Positions 16,655 to 24,667 of a stretch of DNA of 64,000 nucleotides are shown piece by piece; within the stretch, counting starts at the first letter, position 1, and the number at the start of each line of letters is the position of its first letter. The DNA is from Flavisericum labens (GTDB lineage: Bacteria > Bacteroidota > Bacteroidia > Flavobacteriales > Flavobacteriaceae), in contig NZ_JBJJBQ010000001.1 of assembly GCF_045446075.1 (NCBI RefSeq), positions 372,001 to 436,000 on the forward strand, in the 5' to 3' direction. The notes beneath the pieces are model-generated. The model was not told the origin of the DNA, searched no databases, and saw only the letters and a list, made by a program, of their open reading frames with translations. A program made the translations under genes and the position numbers.

Positions 16655-17626
16655 CTACTTTTTAAAAATAGCATACACAGGAAAATGGTCGCTATAACCA
16701 CCTCTGTATTTTGGACCAACGTAGGTTCTAAAAGGTTTTCCTTTATACTTCCCTTTAAAGAGTTTTAAAAATTCGGTATCAAAAATCTCGGCTTTATCAA
16801 AACTTAAGGTATCAGGCGTCGCCTCAAAAAAATTCGTAGAAAAGATAATCTGGTCGAAGAGGTTCCACCTAAATTGGTGTGAGGTTGTTCCTCTGGTATA
16901 GGTATGCAGTACTTCCATGGGGTTGTACAAATCTTGGTTATTAACCATTCGTTTTATACTGTTGCTCGATGGGTCGTCGTTAAAATCGCCAATCACCACA
17001 ATTTTTGCATTCGTGTCATCTGTTTTTAATTTGTCAATAATTGATATTACCCTATCGGCGGCGGCAAAACGTTTATGCTCAGTTTCCTTGGCACCTTCAC
17101 GTCTTGAGGACCAATGGTTTACAATCATATGTATTTTTTCGCCATCGAGCAATCCCGAAACCAACAAAATATCACGTGTGTAATCGGGTTCGCCATCGTC
17201 ATCAACCAAAGGCACGCTGAAAGCTTCGGAATGTAAAACTTCAAAGGCGTACATATCGTAGATTAAGGCTGTATCAATGCCACGTTCATCTGGGGAATTA
17301 TAATGTACGTAGCCATAATTGAGTTCTTCCAGATGTTTGGAGCTTATCAAATCTTCAATAACCTTCGCGTTTTCAACTTCTGCCAGACCAACGATGGCTG
17401 GGTGTTTCCCTGTTTCTTGTCTGCCAATATTTGAAATGGCAAATCCCAATTTCCGTAACTTATTGTCATAGCGTTTTGGAGTCCATTTTTTTTTTGAAGT
17501 CGGCAAAAAATCGTTATCACCTGTTGTTTTGGTGTCGTCTTTAGTATCAAACAAGTTTTCAAGATTATAAAACCCTATGGTTTGTAAATCTTTCCGAACA
17601 GGGATATCTTCTAAGTTTTCAATCAT
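16655..17626 (-). CDS. Cytosolic endonuclease/exonuclease/phosphatase (EEP) family protein
   Basis: A 323-residue paralogue of the exported nuclease at 10323-11369. The same catalytic series is present: FYNLENLFDT, GLAEVENAKV, the shared DERGIDTALIY, NHWSSRREG, GDFNDDPSSN and GGYSDHFPVY. Unlike the other copy it has no signal peptide, starting MIENLEDIPVRKDLQ, so it should act in the cytoplasm. The pair could divide a task, one copy cutting outside and one finishing inside. It is convergent with the receptor cluster and divergent from hflX. The substrate is unknown; DNA, RNA and phosphoester metabolites are all possible for this fold. Confidence 0.86.
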   Translation of the reverse strand: MIENLEDIPVRKDLQTIGFYNLENLFDTKDDTKTTGDNDFLPTSKKKWTPKRYDNKLRKLGFAISNIGRQETGKHPAIVGLAEVENAKVIEDLISSKHLEELNYGYVHYNSPDERGIDTALIYDMYAFEVLHSEAFSVPLVDDDGEPDYTRDILLVSGLLDGEKIHMIVNHWSSRREGAKETEHKRFAAADRVISIIDKLKTDDTNAKIVVIGDFNDDPSSNSIKRMVNNQDLYNPMEVLHTYTRGTTSHQFRWNLFDQIIFSTNFFEATPDTLSFDKAEIFDTEFLKLFKGKYKGKPFRTYVGPKYRGGYSDHFPVYAIFKK

Positions 17627-17676
17627 AAATCAAAAATAGGCTTAAAAATATAAAAAAGAAAATGCTTGTAATTGCG

Positions 17677-17684
17677 TAACTTTG
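17677..17684 (+). promoter_or_regulatory. Promoter -7 element for hflX
   Basis: TAACTTTG matches TAnnTTTG and ends 23 bases before ATG 17708. It lies downstream of the in-frame TTG at 17672, which therefore cannot be the start codon if this promoter is used. Confidence 0.5.
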
Positions 17685-17707
17685 CAGGGATTTTACAATT
17701 AAATGAT

Positions 17708-18901
17708 ATGGGCTTAGAAAAAGCTGTTTTAATAGGAATTATTACCAAGGATCAAGATGAGGAAAAATCTAAAGAATATTTGGATGAACTCGAGTTTTTA
17801 ACCTATACGGCGGGTGGCGATGCGATAAAGCGTTTTACCCAAAAAATGGATATGCCCAACCCGAAAACCTTTATTGGTACAGGGAAAATGGAAGATGTAC
17901 GCCATTTTATAAAAGAAAACGATATTGACACTGCTATTTTTGATGATGAACTTTCGGCCGCACAAGAACGTAATATTAGTAAAATATTGGATGTTAAGGT
18001 ATTGGATAGAACCAATTTGATATTGGATATTTTTGCCCAACGCGCCCAAACCAGTTATGCCCGCACGCAAGTGGAATTAGCCCAATGCGAATATTTACTA
18101 CCAAGATTACGAGGTATGTGGACCCACCTTGAGCGCCAAAAGGGGGGTATTGGGATGCGCGGACCCGGTGAAACGGAAATAGAAACCGATAGACGTATAG
18201 TGCGCGATAAAATTGCACTTTTAAAAAAACGTATTGAAACCATCGACAAACAAATGGCCGTGCAACGCGGTAACCGAGGTAAAATGGTGCGTGTGGCACT
18301 AGTTGGTTACACCAATGTTGGTAAATCTACCTTAATGAATACGATAAGTAAAAGTGAGGTGTTCGCCGAAAATAAGCTGTTTGCTACTTTAGATACTACC
18401 GTTAGGAAAGTGGTGATACAAAATTTACCGTTTTTGTTAAGCGATACGGTAGGATTCATCAGAAAACTGCCTACCCAGTTGGTTGAAAGTTTTAAAAGTA
18501 CTCTTGATGAGGTTCGCGAGGCCGATTTGCTATTGCACGTGGTTGATATTTCGCATCCTAATTTTGAGGAGCATATCGATTCGGTAAATAAAATTCTAGG
18601 TGAAATTGATAGCAACGATAAGCCAACCATTATGGTGTTCAATAAAATTGATGCTTACGAACCCGAACCTTTTGAGGAAGACGATTTGGAAACCGAACGC
18701 ACCGAAAAACACTACACGCTTACCGAGTGGAAAAAAACCTGGATGAACAAGGTAGGAGACAATGCTTTGTTTATTTCTGCGTTAAATAAGGAGAATTTAG
18801 AAGACTTTAAAAAACGGGTTTATGATGAGGTGAGAGAAATTCATATTACCCGTTTTCCATACAATCACTTTCTTTATCCCGATTACGATGAGGAAAGTTA
18901 A
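17708..18901 (+). CDS. hflX: Ribosome-associated GTPase HflX
   Basis: From ATG 17708 the protein has 397 residues, beginning MGLEKAVLIG. It holds the N-terminal HflX domain (FIGTGKMEDVRHFI), the glycine-rich linker (GGIGMRGPGETEIETDRR) and a TrmE-Era-type G domain with G1 GYTNVGKST, G3 DTVGFI and G4 NKID. HflX binds ribosomes and splits or rescues stalled 70S particles under stress. An upstream in-frame TTG at 17672 was rejected because the promoter element lies between the two. The PBP1A gene follows after 20 bases, so the two may be co-transcribed. Confidence 0.95.
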   Translation: MGLEKAVLIGIITKDQDEEKSKEYLDELEFLTYTAGGDAIKRFTQKMDMPNPKTFIGTGKMEDVRHFIKENDIDTAIFDDELSAAQERNISKILDVKVLDRTNLILDIFAQRAQTSYARTQVELAQCEYLLPRLRGMWTHLERQKGGIGMRGPGETEIETDRRIVRDKIALLKKRIETIDKQMAVQRGNRGKMVRVALVGYTNVGKSTLMNTISKSEVFAENKLFATLDTTVRKVVIQNLPFLLSDTVGFIRKLPTQLVESFKSTLDEVREADLLLHVVDISHPNFEEHIDSVNKILGEIDSNDKPTIMVFNKIDAYEPEPFEEDDLETERTEKHYTLTEWKKTWMNKVGDNALFISALNKENLEDFKKRVYDEVREIHITRFPYNHFLYPDYDEES

Positions 18902-18921
18902 AGAAAACTGCTATAGTTTAT

Positions 18922-21165
18922 ATGAAATGGGTTTCAAAACTGCTCAAAAATAAATGGATTAGATGGAGTTTGATGGCTGGAACTGCCGTGGTTACTTTTT
19001 TTATTGTGCTTTACTTCAGCATTTATTGGGGTGCTTTCGGTAAGCTGCCCACCAAAGAAGAACTTAGTTCCATCAAGCAGGAAGAATCTACCCAAGTATT
19101 AGATAGGAACGCAAAACTTATTGGTAAATATTATATTTACGATAGGCAACCTTTAGAGTTCAACGATTTTCCCCAACATCTTATTGATGCATTAGTAGCT
19201 ACCGAAGACATTCGGTTTTATGAGCATGATGGTGTCGATAATGTGAGTCTGGCGCGGGTATTTATAAAGACTATTCTTTTGAGGGATAGGTCAGCAGGTG
19301 GCGGAAGTACGATTACGTTGCAATTAGCTAAAAACTTGTTCGGGCGGAAAGATTATGTGGTTTTCACTATGCTTATAAACAAGTTTAAGGAGGCCATCAT
19401 CGCTAAGCGTATTGAGGATATTTATTCCAAAAACGATATTTTAACCCTGTATTTTAATACGGTACCGTTTTCCGATAACACTTACGGTATTGAAAGTGCG
19501 TCGCAAAAATTTTTTAATAAAACCACTTCAGAATTAAGCATTTCTGAAGCCGCTACATTGGTTGGTACACTAAAAGCCAATCATTATTTTAATCCTCGGT
19601 TGAATGTGGAGCGCAGTCAAGAACGACGCAATGTGGTGCTTAATCAAATGTTTAAATACGATTATATATCAAAAGATTCTTTGGAAACCTTTCAGAATAA
19701 AAAACTCGAATTAAACTATCGGTCGTTCAATCACGATTTGGGTATAGCGCCCTATTTTAGGGAACAGGTAAAACAAGAATTAGCCACTATTTTAGACTCC
19801 ATAAAAAAGCCAGACGGAGAAGCGTACGATTTATATAAAGATGGGTTAATCGTACATACCACACTAGATTACGATATGCAAACCTTGGCGGAAGACTCCA
19901 TGAAAGAACATTTGGCAAAGCTGCAAGCCAAATTTGAAGTGTCCTACGGAAATAGTGCCCCATGGAAAACCAACAAACGCCTTATTGAAGCCGCAGTGAA
20001 AAACCTGCCTGTTTATAAAACCTTGAAGGACAAGGGATTTTCAGAAGAGAAAATCCAAGATTCATTAGCTAAAAAACGACCTGTTGAGCTGTTCGGTTGG
20101 ACAGGCGATACTATAAAAACCATTTCGGTAAAAGACAGTTTACAACATTATCTCAAGTTTTTAAATACCGGTATGCTGGCTATTGATCCACAAACAGGTG
20201 CTATACGAACCTATATTGGCGGCATCGATTACCGCTTTTTTAAATACGATCATGTATCGCAAAGCGAAAGACAAGTGGGCTCTACGTTTAAACCCTTTGT
20301 TTATACCGCAGCTATTGATGGTGGGATGAAACCTTGTACTTACTTTTCGTTAGCAGAAGTCACTTATACCAATTATGACGACTGGACGCCCACCAACTCG
20401 GGAAGCAAAGAAGAAGACCCAAATATTAATTACACTTTAGAAAAAGCACTGAGCCATTCCGTAAATACCATTGCCGTAAAAGTGTTGGATAAAGTAGGCA
20501 TCGATAAGGTGCATGAGCAAGTTAAAAAACTGGGTATTGAAAAAGATTTGCCCAATGAACCCTCATTAGCTTTGGGTGTTGCCGAAATCAATCTTAAAAA
20601 CTTAACAGGTGCTTATGCCAGTTATGTAAACAATTCCAAATCCGTTAAGACCTACAGTATCACCAAAATTGAGGATAAACATGGCAAAGTGATTGCCGAA
20701 TTTAAGCCTGAAATAAACCCAATCCAAGCCTATAGCGACTACACCCGGGAAGTGCTATTGGAAATCTTGAAAGCAACCGTAAACACTGGTACGGCTTCGC
20801 GCTTGCGAAGTACCTACGGCTTAAAAAACGACATCGCAGGAAAAACGGGCACGACACAAAACAATAAAGATGGTTGGTTTGTGGGTCTAACCCCCAATTT
20901 GGTAACCGTAACTTGGGTGGGCAACGATAACCACAGTATTGGTTTTAAAACCACGGGATTGGGGCAGGGCGCCAACTCGGCATTGCCCATTTTTGCCAAG
21001 TTTTACCAAAAACTGAATGCGGATAGTAACTTTAACGCCATAACAAAGGCACAATTTGAAAAACCATCAAACGACGTTTTAGAAGATTTAGATTGCGAAC
21101 CCGAAAAGCGTGATGGCTTTTTTAAACGCTTGTTTGGGAGGAAGAAGAAACGGAAGTTTGAGTAA
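18922..21165 (+). CDS. Penicillin-binding protein 1A (bifunctional peptidoglycan synthase)
   Basis: A 747-residue class A PBP. One N-terminal membrane anchor (about residues 14-36) precedes the GT51 glycosyltransferase domain, with ATEDIRFYEHDG holding the catalytic Glu and GGGSTITLQLAKNL. The C-terminal transpeptidase domain has all three active-site motifs: STFK (in QVGSTFKPFVY), SHSVN for SxN, and KTGTT. It polymerises and cross-links peptidoglycan on the periplasmic side. The lysine-rich C-terminus (RLFGRKKKRKFE) lies outside the domains. It follows hflX closely and ends before a hairpin that separates it from the convergent DUF3078 gene. Confidence 0.95.
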   Translation: MKWVSKLLKNKWIRWSLMAGTAVVTFFIVLYFSIYWGAFGKLPTKEELSSIKQEESTQVLDRNAKLIGKYYIYDRQPLEFNDFPQHLIDALVATEDIRFYEHDGVDNVSLARVFIKTILLRDRSAGGGSTITLQLAKNLFGRKDYVVFTMLINKFKEAIIAKRIEDIYSKNDILTLYFNTVPFSDNTYGIESASQKFFNKTTSELSISEAATLVGTLKANHYFNPRLNVERSQERRNVVLNQMFKYDYISKDSLETFQNKKLELNYRSFNHDLGIAPYFREQVKQELATILDSIKKPDGEAYDLYKDGLIVHTTLDYDMQTLAEDSMKEHLAKLQAKFEVSYGNSAPWKTNKRLIEAAVKNLPVYKTLKDKGFSEEKIQDSLAKKRPVELFGWTGDTIKTISVKDSLQHYLKFLNTGMLAIDPQTGAIRTYIGGIDYRFFKYDHVSQSERQVGSTFKPFVYTAAIDGGMKPCTYFSLAEVTYTNYDDWTPTNSGSKEEDPNINYTLEKALSHSVNTIAVKVLDKVGIDKVHEQVKKLGIEKDLPNEPSLALGVAEINLKNLTGAYASYVNNSKSVKTYSITKIEDKHGKVIAEFKPEINPIQAYSDYTREVLLEILKATVNTGTASRLRSTYGLKNDIAGKTGTTQNNKDGWFVGLTPNLVTVTWVGNDNHSIGFKTTGLGQGANSALPIFAKFYQKLNADSNFNAITKAQFEKPSNDVLEDLDCEPEKRDGFFKRLFGRKKKRKFE

Positions 21166-21195
21166 GTTAGAAACCAATATGTTTTTTTTAAAACA

Positions 21196-21227
21196 AAAAA
21201 CGCCCCCTGCAATCAGGAAACGTTTTT
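21196..21227. terminator. Bidirectional terminator between PBP1A and DUF3078 genes
   Basis: AAAAACG at 21196-21202 pairs with CGTTTTT at 21221-21227, enclosing an inner CCTG-CAAT-CAGG hairpin. A and T runs on the two sides suit termination from either strand in this convergent gap. Confidence 0.6.
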
Positions 21228-21252
21228 CAGAGTTAGCCATTCTAATGGATAA

Positions 21253-22197
21253 TTAGAATTTATACGATATACCTACGGTGTAATAGGTTTGTAATTTGTT
21301 ATCTACGTTATCAAAAGTTGGTTCGGTTTGAGCAGGAACTGCCATAGGATCAAACTGACCTAAGGCGTAATTTAAAGCTTCTTGCTTGTTGCTACGTAAA
21401 CCAAAATCGAAACCAACACCAATCATTTTCCAAAGCGTGTAGCTAAACGAGTTGGTCCACGTCCAGTTTGAGTAGTCGCTGCTTTTGTAACTTTGAAACA
21501 TAGACAGATTTGTTTTAAACTTTATGGCCCCAATTTCTCTGGTGTAATCAGCTAATATTTTTGCTCCTAAAGACGATTCGAAAACCGTATCGCCACTACT
21601 AAAAACAAAATTATAGTTTAATGGATGAATCACCACAATCAGGTTTTCAATGGGCGTCCAAGTGGCACCAACACCTAAATCTAAATAACCTGGGTCGTTA
21701 AAGTTATCCAGCAAGGTAGTTCGGTATTCCATCAAACCAGAAACAGCCAAGGTTTTGGTTATGTTTCTACCGTATAAAGATGATAAATTGAATACATCGG
21801 TTGTAGGGCTAAAACTATCATCATCATTGGGGTCGTCTCTATCATCTAATTTAACCCAATTTAAATTAGAGGTTAATGTGTTTCTCCAAAAATATTTTTC
21901 TTGAATTAAATTGGCATAACCATTAAATGTAATTCCAAAATTACCTGAAGAGTTATTTGGTTTTCCTTGAGCATACCAGTTATTAAAGTTTGAAATACTA
22001 CCTCCAACAATACCAAAGGCTCCTATTCTCCAGCCAGGTATAGCATCCATTTCTTTTTGTATTTCTTTTATTCTGTCTTTAATGGTGCTTATAGAATCTT
22101 CTTTAACTTTTTTTTGGGCTTTAAGTTCTTCCATGGTTTGGGCCTTTACCGAAACCATTCCGATAAGACATACAAGTAATAATAACGTTCTTTTCAT
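21253..22197 (-). CDS. DUF3078 outer-membrane beta-barrel protein
   Basis: A 314-residue protein with a signal peptide (MKRTLLLLVCLIGMVSVKAQ) and a short coiled-coil-like segment (MEELKAQKKVKEDSISTIKD). The DUF3078 beta-barrel follows (WRIGAFGIVGGSISNFNNWY, later FWRNTLTSNLNWVKLDDRDD), ending in aromatic YTVGISYKF. The alternating pattern and final Phe suggest outer-membrane insertion. The family has no assigned function. It is the last gene of the minus-strand series that begins with the suf genes, 83 bases after DUF2480, so read-through from the suf operon is possible. Confidence 0.85.
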   Translation of the reverse strand: MKRTLLLLVCLIGMVSVKAQTMEELKAQKKVKEDSISTIKDRIKEIQKEMDAIPGWRIGAFGIVGGSISNFNNWYAQGKPNNSSGNFGITFNGYANLIQEKYFWRNTLTSNLNWVKLDDRDDPNDDDSFSPTTDVFNLSSLYGRNITKTLAVSGLMEYRTTLLDNFNDPGYLDLGVGATWTPIENLIVVIHPLNYNFVFSSGDTVFESSLGAKILADYTREIGAIKFKTNLSMFQSYKSSDYSNWTWTNSFSYTLWKMIGVGFDFGLRSNKQEALNYALGQFDPMAVPAQTEPTFDNVDNKLQTYYTVGISYKF

Positions 22198-22280
22198 ATT
22201 AATTGTTTAAGGTTTTTATAAATCTGTGGTTATGGCTTAAGACCCATTATTGGGAATTAAGTCACAAAAGTAATAAGAAA

Positions 22281-22787
22281 TTATTTCTTTTTGTAAAGCG
22301 GCACAGAAGAGCATGCCTCACCATACATTATAGATTTTGCAATGGGTTTTAATTTGTTGGCTAACATGATGTAGGCGTTCTGAGGTACGGGTTTTTTGGA
22401 GCAGCCTTTTATAATAAGTGGTTTACCCTCAAAATCTGAAACATCCAAATTATGGATAACATCTTGGTAAATGGAAGTTTCCAGTTGCTCAAGATTACCT
22501 ATAACCACCTTCGCAGTGTAGGGCTCTAAATGAATACTAATGAGCATATAAGCCCAGCCTGGAATAATGGCATCAGAACTGCAGGTCAGTGCCACATAAC
22601 TATTTTGGTATTGTTCCCAATTATGTTCGCTAACCTGGTTCCTAAAATCTTTTTCACGCAAAACAAAACCTTCAAATAGCCAATCTTTTACATCGAAAAG
22701 CACCCGCTGTCCTTTAGGATAATAATCCTCGAGGTTTACTGTAACCAATTTACTGTTCGCAACGCGGTTGATGATTTCGTCTGCCAT
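22281..22787 (-). CDS. DUF2480 family protein
   Basis: A 168-residue soluble protein fitting the Bacteroidota-specific DUF2480 family (MADEIINRVANSKLVTVNLE, DVKDWLFEGFVLREKDFR, CSSDAIIPGWAYMLI). No signal peptide or known catalytic motif is visible. It contains a few Cys residues (CSSDA, IIKGCSKKPVPQNA, GEACSS) that could matter in a Fe-S locus, but this is only suggestive. It sits 18 bases downstream of the cupin gene at the distal end of the suf region; the fixed association with SUF genes is the best functional hint. Confidence 0.82.
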   Translation of the reverse strand: MADEIINRVANSKLVTVNLEDYYPKGQRVLFDVKDWLFEGFVLREKDFRNQVSEHNWEQYQNSYVALTCSSDAIIPGWAYMLISIHLEPYTAKVVIGNLEQLETSIYQDVIHNLDVSDFEGKPLIIKGCSKKPVPQNAYIMLANKLKPIAKSIMYGEACSSVPLYKKK

Positions 22788-22805
22788 ATTTATATAATGG
22801 TTTAA

Positions 22806-23141
22806 TTATAGAAAATCTTCACGAATTGGATTGAAGCTGTCAATTAAACGCACATTTTCGGTTAGGGTTTGTACCGAATGGTTTAGGTTAGATGCTATTT
22901 TGAACACATCACCTTCGTTTAAAAGGTATTCTCGATCTTCAACAAATAACTTTAACGAACCACTGGCCACGTAAGTAATTTGCTCGTGTGGGTGATTGTG
23001 CGGCGGATCAGGTTGTTCCATTGGGCCGTTGGTAAAATCGATTACTGTAACCATTAAATCATTTAAATGAACCACTTTGCGGTTTAAGTTGGGGTTTAAG
23101 GCTTCAAACCCTTCGCTATGTTTGATGACTTCTTTTGACAT
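22806..23141 (-). CDS. Small cupin-domain protein
   Basis: A 111-residue single-domain cupin. Motif 1 is PPHNHPHEQITYVASG with the His-x-His and Glu metal ligands, and motif 2 is GDVFKIASNLNHSV with the third His. Small cupins bind a divalent metal and serve as isomerases, dioxygenases or sensors; the substrate is unknown. It lies between the SufT-like and DUF2480 genes in the suf series, with gaps of 24 and 18 bases, so it is probably co-expressed with Fe-S assembly. Confidence 0.85.
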   Translation of the reverse strand: MSKEVIKHSEGFEALNPNLNRKVVHLNDLMVTVIDFTNGPMEQPDPPHNHPHEQITYVASGSLKLFVEDREYLLNEGDVFKIASNLNHSVQTLTENVRLIDSFNPIREDFL

Positions 23142-23165
23142 GATAATATTATTTAGTTTTTGTTG

Positions 23166-23492
23166 TTACAGCATTCCTAGTTCCAATTTGGCTTCTTCGC
23201 TCATTAACTCTTGTGTCCATGGCGGATCAAAAGTAATTTCAACCTCGGCACTGTTTACAGCATCCAAAGATTTTACTTTTTCTTCTACCTCAAGAGGTAA
23301 TGTTTCGGCCACTGGACAATTGGGGGTTGTAAGTGTCATTAAGATTTTTACATCGTAATCTTCATTAACAAATACATCGTAAATTAATCCTAATTCATAA
23401 ATATCTACTGGGATTTCTGGATCGTAAATGGTTTTTAAAACGTTTACAATTTTCTCTCCTAATTCTGCGGTGTCTATGGTTGTTTCGCTCAT
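23166..23492 (-). CDS. SufT/MIP18-family (DUF59) Fe-S assembly protein
   Basis: A 108-residue protein of the DUF59/MIP18 family: VLKTIYDPEIPVDIYELGLI at the N-terminus, the conserved LTTPNCPVAETLP with its reactive Cys, and a late VEITFDPPWTQELM. Members (SufT, the PaaD relatives, eukaryotic CIAO2) help deliver or mature Fe-S clusters in the cytoplasm. Its position after sufE in a suf operon is the standard Bacteroidota arrangement. An 80-base gap with a perfect 15-base tandem duplication separates it from sufE. Confidence 0.92.
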   Translation of the reverse strand: MSETTIDTAELGEKIVNVLKTIYDPEIPVDIYELGLIYDVFVNEDYDVKILMTLTTPNCPVAETLPLEVEEKVKSLDAVNSAEVEITFDPPWTQELMSEEAKLELGML

Positions 23493-23504
23493 CTCTATAA
23501 TGTT

Positions 23505-23534
23505 TATGCGTTTATTTGTTATGCGTTTATTTGT
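23505..23534. repeat. Perfect 15-base tandem duplication
   Basis: TATGCGTTTATTTGT occurs twice without interruption between the SufT-like gene and sufE. It is probably a replication-slippage product; I see no promoter or hairpin role. Confidence 0.8.
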
Positions 23535-23572
23535 TACTAATGATTAACAGTTAAACGACTAAACAAATCAAC

Positions 23573-23995
23573 TTACTTAAGTTGTGTTTGGTATGCAATG
23601 GCATACATTTTTAATTGCTTTACCATACTTACTAAACCGTTGGCACGCGTTGGTGATAAATGTTCTTTTAGTCCAATTTTATCAATAAAATCAGTTTCGG
23701 CATGAATAATATCTTTAGGGCGTTGGTCTGAAAACACACGGATTAAAATAGCAATAATACCTTTGGTGATGATGGCATCACTATCGGCTGTAAACTCTAT
23801 TTTATCGTCTTTCATTTCAGCATGTACCCAAACTTTGCTTTGGCAGCCTTTGATGATATTATTGTCGGTTTTATATTGGTCGTCAATTAGGGGTAAATCT
23901 TTCCCTAAATCAATCATATATTGGTAACGTTCTTCCCAATCTTCGAAAATGGAAAATTCGTCTATTATTTCATTTTGAATGTCTTCTATACTCAC
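23573..23995 (-). CDS. sufE: Cysteine desulfuration protein SufE
   Basis: SufE accepts sulfane sulfur from SufS and passes it to SufB. The GTG at 23995 gives 140 residues beginning with SIEDIQNEIIDEF. The acceptor Cys is in NNIIKGCQSKVWVH near residue 50, and the C-terminal HLSPTRANGLVSMVKQ fits the family. The longer frame from the TTG at 24025 would add hydrophobic residues encoded by the promoter and was rejected. A full promoter lies just upstream, so sufE and the genes after it can be transcribed independently of the main suf promoter. Confidence 0.93.
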   Translation of the reverse strand: MSIEDIQNEIIDEFSIFEDWEERYQYMIDLGKDLPLIDDQYKTDNNIIKGCQSKVWVHAEMKDDKIEFTADSDAIITKGIIAILIRVFSDQRPKDIIHAETDFIDKIGLKEHLSPTRANGLVSMVKQLKMYAIAYQTQLK

Positions 23996-24011
23996 AATCA
24001 GTAATTTTATG

Positions 24012-24042
24012 CAAAAATACAACAAGTAAAATTGCTATTCAA
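24012..24042 (-). promoter_or_regulatory. Consensus promoter for sufE and downstream genes
   Basis: Read on the minus strand, TTG (24040-24042) is followed by a 20-base spacer and TATTTTTG (24012-24019), a full TTG-N20-TAnnTTTG match. Transcription would start near 24005, ten bases before the GTG start, and rules out the TTG at 24025 as start codon. Confidence 0.7.
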
Positions 24043-24094
24043 TGTTTTTGCAAATTGATAACATTTATTGAATTTTAATGGTAGATTAGATAAA

Positions 24095-24139
24095 TGCCAT
24101 AACGGTTAGTATATGAAGCTTAACGACTGAATGGGAGCT
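24095..24139. repeat. Possible recombination-site-like or interspersed repeat downstream of the VOC gene
   Basis: The stretch starts GCCATAACGGTTAGTATATG and continues through AGCTTAACGACTGAATGGGAG. It has the look of interspersed sequences I associate with small gene cassettes in flavobacterial genomes, with a GCCnTAACG-like core. Only one copy is visible in the window, so repeat status is not shown by this sequence. Confidence 0.25.
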
Positions 24140-24185
24140 ATGATTTCATTTACATTGTTGCAGCAGTTATTAGCATTTTTCGAAT

Positions 24186-24614
24186 TTATTCTGAAAGGTT
24201 AAGTTGCCATGAAATGCCATATTTGTCTTCGCACCACCCGAATTTTTTACCAAAGCCGTAATCCCCTGAACCTGCGTAGTTGTCAAGAGGAACCATAATC
24301 TGGCCTCCTTTTCTTGAAAGTTCTTCAAATAATGTTTGTATCTCACTTTCAGAGTTGCATGCAACGAAAAGTGATACCCCAGGCGTAAATGACCAAGCGT
24401 GATTAAAATTACTTTCGGAAACCATGTACTCTTCACCATTCAATGTAAATACTCCATATTTGATAAGCTCCGGTGTTCCGCCATCCTCTCCCTCTCGGTA
24501 TTTTGTTATGCTTTTAATTTCCGAATTTGGAAATATTGAAGTATAGAAATTTATAGCTTCTTCTGCCTTTCCGCATTGATTACCCACAAATGTTAGAAAT
24601 GTTGTTGTTTTCAT
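24186..24614 (-). CDS. VOC-superfamily (PhnB/glyoxalase-like) protein
   Basis: A 142-residue protein of the PhnB/3-demethylubiquinone methyltransferase-like VOC group: an N-terminal TFLTFVGNQCGKAEEAINFY, then KYGVFTLNGEEYMVSES, and a C-terminal GFGKKFGWCEDKYGISWQL. Such proteins are paired beta-alpha-beta-beta-beta units that bind a metal or a small ligand; many are resistance or detoxification proteins of unknown substrate. It stands between sufS and sufE, where most relatives have no gene, and sufE has its own promoter. I take it to be an accessory insertion not involved in Fe-S assembly. Confidence 0.88.
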   Translation of the reverse strand: MKTTTFLTFVGNQCGKAEEAINFYTSIFPNSEIKSITKYREGEDGGTPELIKYGVFTLNGEEYMVSESNFNHAWSFTPGVSLFVACNSESEIQTLFEELSRKGGQIMVPLDNYAGSGDYGFGKKFGWCEDKYGISWQLNLSE

Positions 24615-24667
24615 TTTTTCGAAATTTAGTTAAAATGATAATGCTTCGTTTCGAATTATTGTCAACG

